Below, piece by piece: positions 33,334 through 42,639 of a stretch of 64,000 nt of DNA. The notes under the pieces were generated by a model. It did not search any database. It was not told where the DNA came from and saw only the letters and a program-made list of their open reading frames with translations. Where the stretch lies: the IMG/VR virus record IMGVR_UViG_3300008110_000025, positions 19,426 through 83,425 of that record; one strand, given 5' to 3'. The number at the start of each line of letters is the position of its first letter. Within the stretch, counting starts at the first letter, position 1. Source of the DNA: a virus. Both the position numbers and the translations under genes were made by a program.

Positions 33334-35655
33334 ATGCCGTATAAATGGAATCAATATGTAAGTACTTACGTAGATCCTCAATCAGTAAAAATATCTGAGA
33401 CCTTACGTAATAGGTTTATAGAAAATTTTAAAGCTAACGATGAGTTGGCTTTAGCTGTTGATCAGATGAAGGCTGCACTTCCTTTTGAGAATGACGTTAA
33501 AAGAAAGAATGAACTTCAACAACAAATTACTGAGAGTCTAGAGGGCTTGGCAGGTAAAGGAAATTATGAAAATCTAGGATTTGCTATTCATAGATTATCT
33601 AAAGAATTTTCTACTAGTAATTCCCCTATTAAAGAAAACTACGAAAGATATCAAGGAGCTCTTGCAAATATTGATAAACAATATGAGAAGGGGGATATTA
33701 ACTCTGAGCAATATGCCAAAGCAGCATCTTACATTACTAAAGGGTATAAAGGCTTTGAAACTGACCCTACTACTGGGAGAGTAAAAGCAGGTACAATGTT
33801 TACAGCTCCTACTATTGTTAAAGATCCTAAGTTAATGGATCTAATGGCTAAGAGACTTGAAATTCTAGAACTGAAAAAAAGAGGATATCAAGAAGGGAGT
33901 ATAGTTACAGATGAGAATGGAACCTACAAACGTAAAGTAGGAGCTTATACAGAAGAAATACCAGAAGCAGATGTAATGCAAGTATACAGTTCTGTAATTC
34001 AAGAGCCAGATGTAGCTGCTTATCTTACTCAGATGGCAGATATGAAAACTCATGAAGCTGATAAAAGTGGTCAGACTCCTGTAATTCTTGAAAATCAAAA
34101 GCAGCAGTATGAAAATAAACTAGCTGAGTTAAAAACTCAAGTTGGACTAGAGACAGATGAAACAAAGAAAGCTCAGTACCAAACTGCTATAACTGCTCTT
34201 ACAGATGCTAGTGCTAAAATAGATGCTGCTATGAAAGACCCAGCACTTGCTAGTGAGTTAATGAGAGAAGCTTATAGAGCAGAGATACTACGTCCAGTAG
34301 AAGAATATGCAATGAAGAAAGCAGGTCTCTTTACTTATAAAGAAGAGTCAGGAATTACTGGAGGAGATGGAAGTGGTAGTGGGGGAGGTGGAGCTGCATC
34401 AATGGTTCCACTATACAACTACGATATGGTTAGAGCTGATATGGATATATCTGGTGTTGACCATAAGAGTAAGATGCAGTACCTTGCTACAACTGATCAA
34501 CAGATTGCAGCTATTACTGAAGACTTGGCTGCTAATCAAAATACCTACTCTGATGAAGTTAAAGCTAGTCTAAATAGTACTCTTAATACTCTGATTAATA
34601 ATAAGTCTAGAGTACAGGCTCAGATGAAAGAAGCTGCTGACTCTTCAGTAAGCATGGCCGATTTGCAATCTGTAGATAATAAAATAACAGATGTAGTTAA
34701 AACTATGTTCCCAGCTTACTCTTCTGGAGATATTTATAGTGAGGTACAAAAGATATTTGACAACACTGGTGATCAAGATTATATGGATTTCCAGGCAGCT
34801 TTTGATAAGCAATTTGGTCAAGGTGCTTTTGAGGCACATATGGCCGAAAACTATAAGCCTTCAAATTCTGCACCTGGATCCTCTAGAGTACCAGGAGGTT
34901 CATTGTATGCAACAAGTGATATGACTCCTGAGCAAAGAGAGCTATATTATAATGGATATGCAAGTACTCCAGAACAAGTATTGAATAAATTTAACGGTAA
35001 GTTACAGTCTAAAGTTAATGCTAAATATGCAGAGATTAAACAATCTACTGCATACAACATGGGATTAATTGAGACTGGTATGGGTAAGAGTATAGATGTT
35101 TCAACTACTAAAGCAGCTCATAGTTTCTTCGAAGGAGAGAAAGGAAGACCATTAAACCCAGAAGAAATTATAACAGTTATGCTACCAGACGGTAGTGTTA
35201 AACAGCTTAATGGAAATTCACCAGAGCTAGCAGGATATAAGATTGTAAAATCAGGATGGAATCCAGGTAATAACTCGTGGAAACTGAACCTTATGAAAGG
35301 TGAAGGGGATGATGCAACAGTACTGACTGCTGTATACGATGGAAATCAAATTAAGAATGAAGGATTGAATGCAGCTATTAATAATCCTGAAGTAAGATTT
35401 GGTACTCTAGTCATGCAACAAAGATCAATGGAACCTGGAAAAGTTAGAACTCTAGAGACTATTAAAATTAATAATGAGAGGGTTCTAATTAATATCTATA
35501 GTAGAGGTGATGCTTCTCCGTATATTTCGATCACGTATCCAGATGGCACTCCTTATCTAAAAACTGATAAGGACAAAGGTGCAGCTACTAGACATAACTT
35601 AGATGAGCCTGCTATTAAAGGACTTATTGGTAGTGGACTTGTAACAGGCTTTTAA
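33334..35655 (+). CDS. Internal virion (cargo) protein, helical
   Basis: A 773-residue protein with long helical stretches (about 40-130 and 240-330; e.g. QQQYENKLAELKTQVGLETDE) and a Gly/Ser-rich hinge near residue 345 (GDGSGSGGGGAAS), followed by another helical part and a beta-rich C-terminal 200 residues (ITVMLPDGSVKQLNG; YISITYPDGTPYL). No catalytic motif is seen. It stands between the hydrolase-bearing internal protein and the giant proteins, on the same strand with six- and 20-base gaps, so it is probably packaged with them. This is position-based. Confidence 0.55.
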   Translation: MPYKWNQYVSTYVDPQSVKISETLRNRFIENFKANDELALAVDQMKAALPFENDVKRKNELQQQITESLEGLAGKGNYENLGFAIHRLSKEFSTSNSPIKENYERYQGALANIDKQYEKGDINSEQYAKAASYITKGYKGFETDPTTGRVKAGTMFTAPTIVKDPKLMDLMAKRLEILELKKRGYQEGSIVTDENGTYKRKVGAYTEEIPEADVMQVYSSVIQEPDVAAYLTQMADMKTHEADKSGQTPVILENQKQQYENKLAELKTQVGLETDETKKAQYQTAITALTDASAKIDAAMKDPALASELMREAYRAEILRPVEEYAMKKAGLFTYKEESGITGGDGSGSGGGGAASMVPLYNYDMVRADMDISGVDHKSKMQYLATTDQQIAAITEDLAANQNTYSDEVKASLNSTLNTLINNKSRVQAQMKEAADSSVSMADLQSVDNKITDVVKTMFPAYSSGDIYSEVQKIFDNTGDQDYMDFQAAFDKQFGQGAFEAHMAENYKPSNSAPGSSRVPGGSLYATSDMTPEQRELYYNGYASTPEQVLNKFNGKLQSKVNAKYAEIKQSTAYNMGLIETGMGKSIDVSTTKAAHSFFEGEKGRPLNPEEIITVMLPDGSVKQLNGNSPELAGYKIVKSGWNPGNNSWKLNLMKGEGDDATVLTAVYDGNQIKNEGLNAAINNPEVRFGTLVMQQRSMEPGKVRTLETIKINNERVLINIYSRGDASPYISITYPDGTPYLKTDKDKGAATRHNLDEPAIKGLIGSGLVTGF

Positions 35656-35675
35656 ATTTAGAATAGAACCAACAC

Positions 35676-38600
35676 ATGGAGGAAAACCCATACTTAGCAC
35701 AGATTGCTGAAAACTCAGGACTTCCTAAAGAAGCAGTAGATTCTGAAAATCCTTATATCAAGCAGGCACAGATTAATGCTGGTAAGCCTTTAGAATATAA
35801 AACTGCCCCAGACAAGTTTATGTCTGGATTGGAGCAAGCCTCTAGTACAATAAATGTTACTAATAGATATAGTGATGCTCTTGCAAATTATGCTAAATAT
35901 GATGTAGGTTATAATCCATTTGGTGAAGACTGGAATGAGATCCGTGCAAACAACCAAGGTGTTGGAGAAAAGCTAGGAAGAGGAGTTCTTAAAATGGGAA
36001 CCACTATGAGTGGGGCTATTGCAGAAAACACTATTGGAATATTCTCAGGTCTGGCCTCTATGGCTACAGGAGGTACATATGCAGATAATGCTGTAGGTAG
36101 ATCGGTAGATGAGATGAATGAGTGGATGGCTGAAAACTTTCCACACTACTACTCTCAAAAAGAACAAGACCCAGATAGAAGTGCATTTGAAGCTTTGGGT
36201 ACTGCTAACTTCTGGACTGATAAGTTTGCTAATGGACTTGGGTACTCATTAGGTTCCCTAGCAACTGTATGGTTAACTGGAGGTACAGGTGTAATTGGCA
36301 GAGGGGTAGGACTAGTAGGTAAAGGGATGGCTACTCTTGGTGAAGCAGCTGCTGTTGGTAAGGTGGCAAGCACTGGAGAAAAGCTTAAGAAGATTTACGA
36401 AGCCTCCAAAATGATTAAAACTGGGGCTAAACTATCAGACGATGTAGCTGGAGCTGCTAAAACTGCTAGAGCTTTGAATGCTGCTAAGCACCTAGAGGTA
36501 GGAGCTATGATGTCTCTTGCTGAGTCTTCTGTAGAAGCTAGAGAAAAATCTAAAGAGTTTATTAGAGAAAGTTTTGCTGCTTGGGAAGAAGCCAATCCAG
36601 GTAAGTCTGCTCAACAGGATATGACTGCTGAAGAAAAGCAGGCAATCTTAGAGAGTGCAAGAGCTGTGGAGAATACCACATTTGGATTAAATATGGCTGT
36701 TCTTATGCCTACCAATCTATTCACTTTTGGAAGTATGATAGGGGGGTCTAAGAAATTAGCAGGTCTACCTATTGGAGAAAAGATGACTGAGGACATTATA
36801 GAGAAGGGAGGCAAGTATGTACTTAAAACTCCTAACTCTGCTTTTGGTAAAACCCTTGCTAAAGTAGACAAGTTTGCAAGTCCTATTTATAAGAACTCTC
36901 TTAATGAAGCTTTCCAAGAAGGAACACAGTATGCAATTGGTGTAGGAGCTAGTGAGTACTTTAAAAATAAATTTGATACAGGAAGTGGAGACTTTGCTGA
37001 AGCACTTACTAAAGGATTAAGTGAGACCTTTGGAAGTGCAGATGGTTTGGAGAGCATGCTTCTTGGAGCTCTTACTGGTGGAGTAATGGGCACAGCTAGC
37101 ACTACATTCGGTGCTGAAGCTGCTAAAAGGAAAAACCTTGTTGCTAATACAGAGAGACTTTTAAATATTAAAAACAGTGCAGCATTTACAGATATCCTAG
37201 CAAATGCTGAACAGAATGATGAAAGCTTAAGAACTATTAGTGCTATAACAGCAGCTAATGCAGTAGGTAACTACAAACTTGCTAACGAACTTAGAAAACA
37301 ATTAATTGCTACCAGAGCTGCAAAACTTCAAGCCCTGGATGCAGAGGAACTTGGACTTGAGGAATTCGATGATCTCGAAAAAATGTCCGAGGAAGAGTTC
37401 ATGAAACGTACTGGTTACGACACTACTAAGACAGAGGATGGTAAACTTAAGGCCACATTTGCAGAACAGAGTGGTGGTAAAAGTCATGTACAAGCTATAC
37501 AGGATCTAAAAGAGGAGTATAAAAAAGCATCTAAACTTAATAGAGACTTAGATGATATTATTCAAAGGGTTAATCCTATTAAGACTGGCCTACCTGGTAT
37601 GCTCCAAGGCAAAGAGCAAAAGCAAGCAGATGCTACTCAGAGACTTTACAACCAAAGGTTGAAAGCTATTTTAATGCAGCATATGGTTAGCATTGATACT
37701 AGAGACGAAGAGATTAATGCTAGCATTGATGAGCTCAGAAGACTTTCCCCAGAAGGTCCAGACTCTTTTGCAACTATAAATAAAGATGATATTCTTGCTC
37801 TTGTAAAGAAGAACAAGATTACTGTTTCAGAGACAGGAGAAATACAATTCCCTAAATCTGTAGTTAGTACAACACTTAGTGACACTGCTTCAGAAGAGGC
37901 AAAGGCTAAAGCCAAAGCTGAAGAGCAATCTCCAGAAGGACAGAGAAAGAAGAAGGATGAGGATGAGGAGAATAAGATTCTTAGCAAACTTGAGAGATCA
38001 ATGAAGTATGCTGACAATCTTAATCCTATCGATAAAATGAAATTCATAAATGAGTTGCAGAACTTATTTACTGGATTGCAAATGAGAGAGGAGTCTATAG
38101 CTGCATTCGATGAGCTTATGCTATCCCCAGAGAAAAGAGATTTGGCTATACTAGCTAAACAGGGAGCTAAAGCACAAGCTAAAATTATTAATGATAATAA
38201 AGAAGCTAATGTAGTTATAGATGAAGCTAGATCTACTGCAGATTTAGATAGCCTTATCAATAACGATACTCTTAGTCCTGAACTTAGGGAGAGACTTCTT
38301 AAGAGATATAAAGAACTACAAGAGATAGAGGATAGGTATGTAGAAGATTACAATGACCTTCCCGATGCAGTACTTAAGGATATGTTAGATGGCATTGAGG
38401 AACTTAAAGATCAAGATCCTCAAAAAGCTATAGCCATCCTTAGAGTTGTAGCAGATAGAACTGGGGAAACTAAAGCTCAGAAAGAAGCTAGAGCTAATAA
38501 CCCAAAGACTGATAGAGAAAAGAAAGCTGAGCAAGATGCAGCTGCTGCCGTTGCTGGATTTAAAACTTCTGACGGTAACACTCCAAATGCTAAACAGTAT

Positions 38601-41600
38601 GTAAATGCTATTAGAGTTACTACCAGTGACAACAGGAATATCATAATTAATGGAGTTCCCTACAGGAATAATAGCATAAGCATTATGGATGCTATTAAAC
38701 TTAACATGGCAGCTCTTGATGACCAAGGTCAAGCTCCAGTTATGTCAGTAACCCTGATAAATAAAGACGGGCAGACAGTTATATTTACACCAGAGAAAGA
38801 CCCTATTCTAGTAAATGAACTTGCTGAGGTTATAATGATGGGTTATATCTCTGAGGGTACAGCTGATACTGTAAATATGACCTTAGAGCAAACTGAGATT
38901 AAGGTAAAAGATATACTAAAAGTATTAAAGGTAGAAGAGCCAAGACTTAATCAAAAGATAGCTATAGATGAAATTACAGGTACTCCTGCAGTATATGAGT
39001 ATGCAATAAAAGAGGTACAGAAATTCCTTGATGGTTTATTTAAAGCTAAACAACTTTTAGAAGAAGCATACAAAAGAAATAATCAACCTTATACTGCAGT
39101 TCAAAATGATGAAATCTATAAGGATATAGTATCATTAATTGAAACCTATAACAAGAAAAGAGAAGAGCTCGATAGGACACGTAGAGAAATGATAGGTATG
39201 CCAAGTGAAGGAGATCCTTCTGCTATGGCTACTGATATAGATCCACAAGATGCTGTAGAGATTGCTAATGAAATTGGGAGACTTGAAAAAGAAGCTGATG
39301 ATTTAAAGTATAGTATAATTAAATCAGAGAGACAGATTGAAGCTTATAAAAAACTTCAAGACCCTACTAGACTTGTGATGAATGCTCCTTCACCTGAAGA
39401 GGTAGAAAGGCTAATAGATAAAGAGGAGAACAAGCTTAAAGAATTATCAACTAGATTAGAGCTAGTTAATGCACAAATTGCTAAACTACAAGAACAAATA
39501 ACAGCACAAAATGAAGCTAGAGAATCAAGTGAAGCTGGCCAAAACCTACAAAATGCCGAAGGAACTGAGGAATTTGCTACGGAACAAGGAAATAGACCAG
39601 AGACTGAGGGAGATGTTGAAGTACCTGCGTCAGAAGAACTAGACATCAATGAAGAAGATGAGGACTACGTAGATCCAACAGATCTAGAAAGCCTTTACTC
39701 AGATGAGGTAGATGATATTGACGAAGTAGATGATGTTACTATTCAAGTAGATTTCGAAACTGAAGAGGAGGCACCTACTGAAGATATCATCGATGAAGAT
39801 AGTCTTACGATTGAACCTGTAAAAGAATCTATAGATGAAGAAGTAGAAGCAGGTAGTGAGCATGGTGGGGAAATAGATGCTCGTCTTATAAAGACACAGC
39901 ATAAAACTACAGATGACTTCAACCATATAATTGTAGACTCTGATGGTACTCCACTCCCTAATACAGAATACTACAACCCTGAGACTGATACTGGAACCAG
40001 ACAGAAAGATCTTAGTGGGAACTTTATTAAAATAAGTCCTAAACTTCTAGCTTCTCATATTGAATCTAATATAGGAACAGAGGTAGTATTCCAAGTAATT
40101 CCAGATACTGTATACTGGCAAGGTATAAAAGATAGCATACCTGCTAATAAACATTGGGAGAAAGTTCCAATCTTTGTTGAGATAAGAACTCCTGATGGTA
40201 GAATAAGAAGAGTTGGTATGCTTGAGGGATATGCTCCAGGTAAACCAGAATCTAACATAAGTCGTGAGGAGATATACAATAATTACCTACAAGGTAAGAG
40301 GACAACTAGTACTATAGCAGGTAAGAGATTTAACTCTCAGAATATTGCAAATGCAGTAGATAAGAATGGAGATAGATTCTTTTACAACCCATTTGCACAG
40401 GGTACTCCTACTATAGCTATTGCTAAGATTGAAAGTGATAGTGGTGCTGGTAAGTGGGAGATAGGTCTACAGGGAGACAATATCCAACCAGGAGATACCT
40501 TCCCAGACATAAAAGCATACCCTGAAGATCTAGGTAGAGTTGCAATGATTGTTAAGAGTCCTCTAGGAGGATTCAGACACTTGAGACTTACTACTAAGAA
40601 TATGACTAAGGCTGGAGTTAATTCTGCCAAGCTTGCTCTTATGAATGGTCAGTCAGATATTTTACAAGATCTTGTAGGTTTCAATTTAATTGCAGAATTA
40701 GCAATTGGTCTAGAGAGAACTGACATGATGTTCTGGTTGCCAGTAGGGCAAGAGAACTCAGAAACTAGAGAGAATACATATGCCTTCTACCTACCTGAAG
40801 CTGAGAGCTATATTCGTATATCAGCATCAAATCTTTCTCTTGCATTAAAAGGTAAACAATTTGACTATGGCTTTGTAAAAGCTGAGAAAGGAGAGAAGGG
40901 TGGAATAACCTTTGTTAAAAATGAAACTAAGGATGGTCAATGGAATACGTATGCAGGCAAAGTAATTAAAGCATTTGAAGGTGCTTTAATGGATAAGAAG
41001 TATCAAGTAAGCATAAAGAGACTTATAGCTAATGAACCATTTGAATCTCCATTTATGAATGAGGAGAATGGAGAAAGAAAAAAATATGCTAACTATTTAG
41101 AGTACTTAAAAGATCCTAGAGCTATTCCTGATATGGATTCTGATAGTAACTCTTGGACTGGAATCATAGGTTCAGATATGTATCTCAATGAAGAAGGAAG
41201 TCCTTACTTTGACATTGGTATTACCTATGGACCTATGCTTGTAAATGGTAAACCTGTTAACTCTGCTGAAGAAGACATTTCAAATAAATCTGCTAAAGCT
41301 AGTACTACTTCTCAAGAGAAGGAAGAGAGTGATGAATATTCAGATGAGGATGATGACTACAATGATATTAGTGACTTTGATCAAGAGATAGAAGATAACA
41401 ATGAAGTAGCAGAAGCTATTGGTCAGACAGAGGAGGAAGAAGCTGAGACTGAAGGTTCCACTACAAATCTAGAAGACTTGCTTAAGTCTCAAGGTAAGCT
41501 AGGACAAGAAGATGAGATAGTAGAGGATATAGAAGAGACAGATATTCCAGAAGAGGACAGAGATCTCTTAGATCCATTAGTAGGTAAACTATTGGATATT

Positions 41601-42638
41601 AAAGAGAAAGAGTATAAGGGTATGTTTGAAGACCCTATTACTAAAGAAGAGACTCACTACAAGATACAGCCTGAGGGAACATCTAATCCTAAGAAGTTTA
41701 AACGTATTACTAGCTTCTCCTCTGAGCCATTTAATGGGACAGAAGAACAGAAGGTATCTTCTAGTAGAGCTGGTAATACTGTACATGATATTGTAGAGAA
41801 AGTGCTTATGGGGGATAATACTTATACCCGTGGGGATAAGATGTCTCGTGTAGCATTCCTAGATCTTAAGAGTCAGATATCAAATATCAGACGATTGATA
41901 GATTCTAGAAAACAGAAAGTGATCTCTACTGAGATGATTGTCTACAGTGAGAGCTATACTGATTTTGCTGGCAAGTTTGACATTTTAGCTAGAGATAAAA
42001 AGACTGGTAAGTATTATCTTTACGATGTAAAAACTGGTTCGGAAGCTGGACTTGCAAATTATGAAAAAGGATACACTGACCCACAAACCAAAAAGGTTTC
42101 TAAAAGCAAGAGAGATCAGCACGGAACTCAGTTGAGCATGTATGCTTATGCCTTAAGAGGAATAGGCATGGATAAGAACGTAAAAGTTGAAATAACAGGA
42201 GCTAGTGTTTTATATATACCAGTTAGATACGATAAGACTGGACACATAGATAGAGTATCTAGCATGGCTGAAAAGAAGTTTACATTGAACTACGACATTA
42301 AAAAGTTGGTAAAGGGAGATGTATCTTTCGAGCAGAAAAAAGCAACGACCAGCTCCGACCCAGGCATCAACAATGCAGGTAAGAAAAAGGCTAGTACTAA
42401 AGCCACTACTAAAAATGAAACTCCTAAAGGTAAGGAAACAAAAGCTGAACCTATTAAGAAGTCAACAGACAGTGGATTTGTGCAAGGAGAAACCTTAGAT
42501 GCAGGATTGAAAATGGCTATAGCAAATGATGCTATAGATGCTGAAGGAATTGTAAACCTATACAAAGGCCAAGGAAAGACTATAACTCTAGAGGAAGCTC
42601 AAGAATTAATGGATAAGGTAATAAAAGAAAACTGTTAA
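35676..42638 (+). CDS. Giant virion protein with C-terminal RecB-type PD-(D/E)XK nuclease
   Basis: A 2320-residue protein. The N-terminal 470 residues hold several Gly/Ala-rich hydrophobic stretches (about 105-130, 185-225, 455-470) that could act on membranes. A long helical region follows, then two very acidic linkers (about 1308-1398 and 1880-1968). Residues about 2025-2190 match a RecB-type nuclease: His2037 in HDIVEKVL, Glu2086, Asp2102 in GKFD, Asp2117-x-Lys2119 in YDVKTG and Gln2152 in QLSMYAYAL, all in the family's order. The C-terminus is basic. One base separates it from the RNA polymerase gene, as in the giant-protein cassette of crAss-like phages. It probably enters the cell and cuts host or competing DNA; the target is unknown. 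Confidence 0.75.
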   Translation: MEENPYLAQIAENSGLPKEAVDSENPYIKQAQINAGKPLEYKTAPDKFMSGLEQASSTINVTNRYSDALANYAKYDVGYNPFGEDWNEIRANNQGVGEKLGRGVLKMGTTMSGAIAENTIGIFSGLASMATGGTYADNAVGRSVDEMNEWMAENFPHYYSQKEQDPDRSAFEALGTANFWTDKFANGLGYSLGSLATVWLTGGTGVIGRGVGLVGKGMATLGEAAAVGKVASTGEKLKKIYEASKMIKTGAKLSDDVAGAAKTARALNAAKHLEVGAMMSLAESSVEAREKSKEFIRESFAAWEEANPGKSAQQDMTAEEKQAILESARAVENTTFGLNMAVLMPTNLFTFGSMIGGSKKLAGLPIGEKMTEDIIEKGGKYVLKTPNSAFGKTLAKVDKFASPIYKNSLNEAFQEGTQYAIGVGASEYFKNKFDTGSGDFAEALTKGLSETFGSADGLESMLLGALTGGVMGTASTTFGAEAAKRKNLVANTERLLNIKNSAAFTDILANAEQNDESLRTISAITAANAVGNYKLANELRKQLIATRAAKLQALDAEELGLEEFDDLEKMSEEEFMKRTGYDTTKTEDGKLKATFAEQSGGKSHVQAIQDLKEEYKKASKLNRDLDDIIQRVNPIKTGLPGMLQGKEQKQADATQRLYNQRLKAILMQHMVSIDTRDEEINASIDELRRLSPEGPDSFATINKDDILALVKKNKITVSETGEIQFPKSVVSTTLSDTASEEAKAKAKAEEQSPEGQRKKKDEDEENKILSKLERSMKYADNLNPIDKMKFINELQNLFTGLQMREESIAAFDELMLSPEKRDLAILAKQGAKAQAKIINDNKEANVVIDEARSTADLDSLINNDTLSPELRERLLKRYKELQEIEDRYVEDYNDLPDAVLKDMLDGIEELKDQDPQKAIAILRVVADRTGETKAQKEARANNPKTDREKKAEQDAAAAVAGFKTSDGNTPNAKQYVNAIRVTTSDNRNIIINGVPYRNNSISIMDAIKLNMAALDDQGQAPVMSVTLINKDGQTVIFTPEKDPILVNELAEVIMMGYISEGTADTVNMTLEQTEIKVKDILKVLKVEEPRLNQKIAIDEITGTPAVYEYAIKEVQKFLDGLFKAKQLLEEAYKRNNQPYTAVQNDEIYKDIVSLIETYNKKREELDRTRREMIGMPSEGDPSAMATDIDPQDAVEIANEIGRLEKEADDLKYSIIKSERQIEAYKKLQDPTRLVMNAPSPEEVERLIDKEENKLKELSTRLELVNAQIAKLQEQITAQNEARESSEAGQNLQNAEGTEEFATEQGNRPETEGDVEVPASEELDINEEDEDYVDPTDLESLYSDEVDDIDEVDDVTIQVDFETEEEAPTEDIIDEDSLTIEPVKESIDEEVEAGSEHGGEIDARLIKTQHKTTDDFNHIIVDSDGTPLPNTEYYNPETDTGTRQKDLSGNFIKISPKLLASHIESNIGTEVVFQVIPDTVYWQGIKDSIPANKHWEKVPIFVEIRTPDGRIRRVGMLEGYAPGKPESNISREEIYNNYLQGKRTTSTIAGKRFNSQNIANAVDKNGDRFFYNPFAQGTPTIAIAKIESDSGAGKWEIGLQGDNIQPGDTFPDIKAYPEDLGRVAMIVKSPLGGFRHLRLTTKNMTKAGVNSAKLALMNGQSDILQDLVGFNLIAELAIGLERTDMMFWLPVGQENSETRENTYAFYLPEAESYIRISASNLSLALKGKQFDYGFVKAEKGEKGGITFVKNETKDGQWNTYAGKVIKAFEGALMDKKYQVSIKRLIANEPFESPFMNEENGERKKYANYLEYLKDPRAIPDMDSDSNSWTGIIGSDMYLNEEGSPYFDIGITYGPMLVNGKPVNSAEEDISNKSAKASTTSQEKEESDEYSDEDDDYNDISDFDQEIEDNNEVAEAIGQTEEEEAETEGSTTNLEDLLKSQGKLGQEDEIVEDIEETDIPEEDRDLLDPLVGKLLDIKEKEYKGMFEDPITKEETHYKIQPEGTSNPKKFKRITSFSSEPFNGTEEQKVSSSRAGNTVHDIVEKVLMGDNTYTRGDKMSRVAFLDLKSQISNIRRLIDSRKQKVISTEMIVYSESYTDFAGKFDILARDKKTGKYYLYDVKTGSEAGLANYEKGYTDPQTKKVSKSKRDQHGTQLSMYAYALRGIGMDKNVKVEITGASVLYIPVRYDKTGHIDRVSSMAEKKFTLNYDIKKLVKGDVSFEQKKATTSSDPGINNAGKKKASTKATTKNETPKGKETKAEPIKKSTDSGFVQGETLDAGLKMAIANDAIDAEGIVNLYKGQGKTITLEEAQELMDKVIKENC

Positions 42639-42639
42639 G

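Noticed and set aside
37646-38260. Minus-strand 204-residue frame inside the 2320-residue gene
   Set aside because: Long shadow frame in AGA/GAA-rich coding DNA; Ser/Leu-rich product without motifs, no promoter, and opposite to all late genes.
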